From Candidatus Leptovillus gracilis (GTDB taxonomy: Bacteria; Chloroflexota; Anaerolineae; Promineifilales; Promineifilaceae), in NCBI GenBank assembly GCA_016716065.1, contig JADJXA010000004.1:124001-188000 (forward strand): 64,000 nucleotides of DNA. Reading direction: 5' to 3'. The notes under the pieces were generated by a model, which saw only the letters and a program-made list of their open reading frames with translations, was not told the origin of the DNA and ran no database searches. The first letter of the stretch is position 1; the number at the start of each line of letters is the position of its first letter. Made by a program: the position numbers and the translations under genes. Below, in pieces: positions 61,272-64,000 of this stretch.

Positions 61272-63098
61272 CTATAAAGCCAAATCTTTGGCGGCCACCA
61301 GCACGGCCGTATGCTCAATAAACGCTTTCACCGACATCGCGCCATGGTCCACATTGTCACGGGTCCGCACGGCTACCTGCCCTTCTTCCACTTCTTTATC
61401 GCCAATCACCAACATGTACGGAATCTTTTGCAATTGGGCATTGCGGATTTTTTTGTTCATGCGTTCGCTGCCATCGTCCACTTCCACCCGCAAACCCTGG
61501 GCGCGCAGATCGGCCGCTACCCGTTTGGCGTATGCCACATGCCGGTCGGCAATAGGAATCATGCTGATTTGTACGGGAGCCAACCAAAGCGGGAAGGCGC
61601 CGTTGAAATGCTCTATCAGGATGCCCACAAAGCGTTCCATGCTGCCAAATGGGGCGCGGTGAATCATCACCGGGCGATGCTTTTGCCCATCTTCGCCGAT
61701 GTATTCCAGATCAAACCGTTCCGGCAGCAAGAAATCTACCTGTACTGTGCCCAACTGCCATTCCCGCTTGAGTACGTCACGGAAGATAAAATCGAGCTTG
61801 GGACCGTAAAAAGCGGCTTCGCCTTCTTCTACCACGTAGTTCATGCCCACCTTGTCGGCGGCTTGCCGGATGGCGGCAATGCCACGCTGCCACATTTCTG
61901 GCGCGCCAGCGTATTTATCGCTGTTGGGATCGTTGGTTCCCAGGCGGGCGCGGAAATCGTCGAAGCCCATCGTCTGGAAAACGTGCTGAATTAACTCCAC
62001 CACACCGATGAACTCTTCTTCAAGCTGTTCCGGCGTGACGAAGAGGTGGGAATCGTCTACTGTAAAGCCGCGCACGCGCGTCAGGCCGTTCAACTCGCCG
62101 CTTTGCTCATAGCGATAGACTGTGCCAAATTCGGCCAGACGCAGCGGCAAATCGCGGTAGCTGCGCGGTTCACATTTGTAGATTTCGATGTGGTGCGGGC
62201 AGTTCATCGGTTTGAGCAGGAATTTTTCATCGTCTACATCAATGGGTGTGTATTGGCTGTCTTTGTAGTAAGGATAATGGCCGCTTGTTATGTATAGTTC
62301 TAGCTTGCCAATGTGGGGCGTGATCACCGGCAGGTAGCCCCGTTCTACCTGGGCGCGGCGCAGGAAATTCTCCAACGTTTCGCGCAGGATGGCGCCTTTG
62401 GGCAGCCACAGCGGCAGCCCGGAACCCACCAACTGCGAGATGTGGAACAAGCCCAACTGCTTGCCGAGGCGGCGATGGTCGCGGGCTTTAGCCTCTTCCA
62501 GGAGCTGTAGATAGTCGTCGAGTTCGGCTTTGCTGGGCCAGGCTGTGCCATAGATGCGCTGCAACTGCGGCCGATTTTCGTCGCCGCGCCAGTAGGCGCC
62601 GCTGGCGCGCAGCAGCTTGACGGCGTTGGCCTTTACCTGGCTGGTGTACTTCACATGTGGCCCACGGCATAAATCCACAAAGTCACGCTGGCGGTAGATG
62701 CTTACTTCGCTGGTCGGCTCTGTGATGGGGTTGCCCATTTCGTCCACTTTGCCGGCTGCCAACTCGTCAATAAGTTCTAGCTTGTAGGGCTGACCGGCGA
62801 AGAAGGCTTTGGCTTCGGCGATGCTCATGCTGGAATGCTCGAAGGGGGCGTTTTTTTTGAGGAGCTGCCGCATACTTTCTTCGATTTTTTCCAGGTCCTC
62901 GGGCGAGAACGTTTTGGGCTTGCCGTTTTCGTCTTTGCCCAGGTCAAAATCGTAATAGAAGCCGTCTTCGATGGGCGGACCAATAGCCAGAAGGGCTTCC
63001 GGGTAATGTTCGCGCACGGCCTCGGCCATGACGTGGGCGGCTGAATGACGGATGCGGTACAACTCTGATTGTTCGTAAGGGACTGCTTGTGTTGACAT
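61272..63098 (-). CDS. thrS: Threonine--tRNA ligase, without TGS domain
   Basis: This class II synthetase charges tRNA-Thr. The ATG at 63098 (MSTQAVPYEQSELYRIRHSA) follows GGAGAAG and gives 608 residues; longer frames run into the leader terminator. The N2 editing domain is HSAAHVMAEAVREHYP, with the SVYRQRDFVDLCRGPH-like motif (VSIYRQRDFVDLCRGPHVK). The core has PMNCPHHIEIYK (zinc Cys), RYEQSGELNGLTRVRGFTVDDSHLF (motif 2) and HRAPFGSMERFVGILIEH (motif 3). The anticodon domain closes the protein. The N-terminal TGS domain of about 60 residues found in E. coli ThrRS is absent. A T-box leader controls it. Confidence 0.96.
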   Translation of the reverse strand: MSTQAVPYEQSELYRIRHSAAHVMAEAVREHYPEALLAIGPPIEDGFYYDFDLGKDENGKPKTFSPEDLEKIEESMRQLLKKNAPFEHSSMSIAEAKAFFAGQPYKLELIDELAAGKVDEMGNPITEPTSEVSIYRQRDFVDLCRGPHVKYTSQVKANAVKLLRASGAYWRGDENRPQLQRIYGTAWPSKAELDDYLQLLEEAKARDHRRLGKQLGLFHISQLVGSGLPLWLPKGAILRETLENFLRRAQVERGYLPVITPHIGKLELYITSGHYPYYKDSQYTPIDVDDEKFLLKPMNCPHHIEIYKCEPRSYRDLPLRLAEFGTVYRYEQSGELNGLTRVRGFTVDDSHLFVTPEQLEEEFIGVVELIQHVFQTMGFDDFRARLGTNDPNSDKYAGAPEMWQRGIAAIRQAADKVGMNYVVEEGEAAFYGPKLDFIFRDVLKREWQLGTVQVDFLLPERFDLEYIGEDGQKHRPVMIHRAPFGSMERFVGILIEHFNGAFPLWLAPVQISMIPIADRHVAYAKRVAADLRAQGLRVEVDDGSERMNKKIRNAQLQKIPYMLVIGDKEVEEGQVAVRTRDNVDHGAMSVKAFIEHTAVLVAAKDLAL

Positions 63099-63156
63099 GA
63101 TCTTCTCCAATTTCGGATTTTGGATTGCGGCTTTGGTTTGCTGCGCAATCGGCAAT

Positions 63157-63193
63157 AAAAAAGCGCCACAGCCCGTATTGGGGCGATGGCGCT
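63157..63193 (-). terminator. T-box terminator of thrS
   Basis: On the minus strand AGCGCCATCGCCC pairs with GGGCTGTGGCGCT, followed by six T. Its 5' arm starts right after the T-box sequence, as in antiterminator/terminator switches. Confidence 0.88.
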
Positions 63194-63211
63194 CGCGGTT
63201 CCACCCAAATT

Positions 63212-63275
63212 TAGTGCCCAGTGTTCCGTGTTCAGTGTTCTCCTAAACTGGATACTGAATACTGATAACTGGTTA
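63212..63275. repeat. GTGTTCAGTG-type repeat, copy 3 (inside the T-box leader)
   Basis: CAGTGTTCCGTGTTCAGTGT is followed by ACTGGATACTGAATACTGATA. It is the same word family as at 7252 and 54449. Confidence 0.6.
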
Positions 63276-63522
63276 CTCTTGTAACGGCCGTTAACGGAGC
63301 CAACCGTATCCCCTTAATAAAGTAAAATTGAGGCAGACTCAAAAGTCTGCCTCTAAAGAGCAAACAGATAGTTTGCCCAAACTTGTTCAGAGGATCACTC
63401 ACGGGGGGTTTTTGTCGCCTGTTAGGGATGAGGGCTTACAGCCTATGGCCCTTCAATCTCTGGCCGCAACCCGGCGATTACTCGTCCCGATCATCGTTTT
63501 GTGTTGGTAATGATGTATGATG

Positions 63523-63550
63523 ATTATAAAACAGCCGTCAGAGATGTCAA
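63523..63550 (-). promoter_or_regulatory. Sigma-70-type promoter of thrS
   Basis: TTGACA (63550-63545), 16 bases, TATAAT (63528-63523), about ten bases ahead of the T-box leader. Confidence 0.8.
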
Positions 63551-63612
63551 GTTGAAGATGGGGAGAGGGGGAAGACAGACGGCATACGGACTTCGGTTTA
63601 CGGCCGTTAATC

Positions 63613-64000
63613 TTATTCCGGCAGCGTGATGGTGACGGCCGTTTGCAAAACAACATGGTCGGCAACGGCCGTTCCCACCTCATCCACTAGCAGCAGCCGT
63701 TCACCGGTTATCGGGTTGTATAAGCCCACTTCTAACGTGTAGACGCCGGCCGGTGTGTGGGCGGCCACCGGGATGGCATACTTGTCTACAATCACTTCGT
63801 CCGGTCGCCAGGTGGAGGTGGGGCGACGGCCGTTCACCGGCTCGTTGTCTTGCTGCCCCCACAAAAAGTTGCCTGTTTCCGCGTTGTACACGTCACCCAA
63901 CAGATGTGTAAAGACCTTGTACTGCCCGGTGATGGGCTGGTCGGTTTGCCAATACAATGTCAGGTCAACTGCGCCGCCGGGCACGGCCGTTGTCGTTTCT
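63613..64000 (-). CDS. C-terminal end of a large protein, glycosyltransferase/surface type (cut by window edge)
   Basis: Only the last 129 or so residues are present; the frame stays open to the window end. The text VDLTLYWQTDQPITGQYKVF, THLLGDVYNAETG, RRPTSTWRPDEVIVDKYAIPV and PAGVYTLEVGLYNPITGERL forms a beta-sandwich. It is common at the C-terminus of large Chloroflexi membrane proteins of the GT39/PMT-like kind, as I recall. The nature of the missing N-terminal part cannot be told. It reads towards thrS on the same strand, with the thrS promoter between them. Confidence 0.7.
   Translation of the reverse strand, partial: ETTTAVPGGAVDLTLYWQTDQPITGQYKVFTHLLGDVYNAETGNFLWGQQDNEPVNGRRPTSTWRPDEVIVDKYAIPVAAHTPAGVYTLEVGLYNPITGERLLLVDEVGTAVADHVVLQTAVTITLPE

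Larger units (their letters stand above)
63157..63515 (-). ncRNA. T-box riboswitch leader of thrS
   Basis: The T-box core GGTGGAACCGCG lies at 63205-63194. The 5' part opens GATGATCGGGACGAGTAATCG (63495-63475), the usual start of stem I. AGGCTGTAAG (63444-63435) is the GNUG-type apical motif. ACC, a Thr codon, lies at 63409-63407 in a position fitting the specifier. A hairpin GGCAGACTTTTGAGTCTGCC follows. Uncharged tRNA-Thr should hold the antiterminator and turn on thrS. The part between this hairpin and the T-box carries a GTGTTCAGTG-type repeat. Confidence 0.88.

Noticed and set aside
1..64000. tRNA, rRNA, phage or plasmid features
   Set aside because: None was recognised by eye; a dedicated tRNA or phage scan could not be run.

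Overview
This 64 kb window is a gene-dense bacterial chromosome segment with a fairly high G+C content. It most resembles a member of the Chloroflexota, probably Anaerolineae-like. That placement is an inference from gene content: VCBS/UnbV proteins, a glucokinase of the polyphosphate type, a membrane glycosyltransferase-like tail, a radical SAM protein of the TIGR03960 kind, and many short palindromic intergenic repeats. No rRNA, tRNA, CRISPR array or phage was seen. The left edge cuts uvrA and the right edge cuts a large membrane or surface protein gene.

Layout. 1-8.4 kb holds uvrA, an AI-2E/PerM-type permease, a P2A-type cation ATPase, a class V aminotransferase and a dihydrouridine synthase. 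8.7-12.6 kb holds pheS and pheT, with a MITE-like element between them. 12.9-28.1 kb is a starch/maltodextrin island: a MarR regulator, a maltodextrin-binding lipoprotein with a C-terminal X25-like module, MalF and MalG, a VCBS/di-haem peroxidase fusion, a lipoprotein amylase, a membrane-anchored GH31 enzyme and a cytoplasmic GH13 enzyme. There is no MalK here. The genes fit outside-the-cell polymer cleavage, import of maltodextrins, and cytoplasmic hydrolysis. The glucokinase at 49.8 kb and the phosphofructokinase at 29 kb could take the sugars on.

28.4-36.3 kb holds housekeeping and small genes (fruK-like, radical SAM, tgt, small membrane proteins, an M28 peptidase). 36.3-41 kb is a large hybrid histidine kinase broken by a decayed IS701-like insertion. 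41.2-50.6 kb holds a SAM riboswitch with aspartokinase, a small CxxC protein with an SDR, uppP, a deaminase-CYTH fusion, thymidine phosphorylase, a patatin and the glucokinase. 50.6-61.2 kb is signalling and surface: a Schlafen/AlbA-type protein, a histidine kinase lacking the phosphoacceptor His, a double-vWA protein, a subtilase ending in 13 GYSWSG repeats and a frameshifted histidine kinase. 61.3-63.6 kb is thrS under a T-box leader.

Two window-wide signals stand out. The palindrome ACGGCCGT is strongly iterated in genes and in gaps. The gaps also carry at least seven families of short dispersed or palindromic repeats, including a MITE with target-site duplications. Several sensor genes are visibly decaying.
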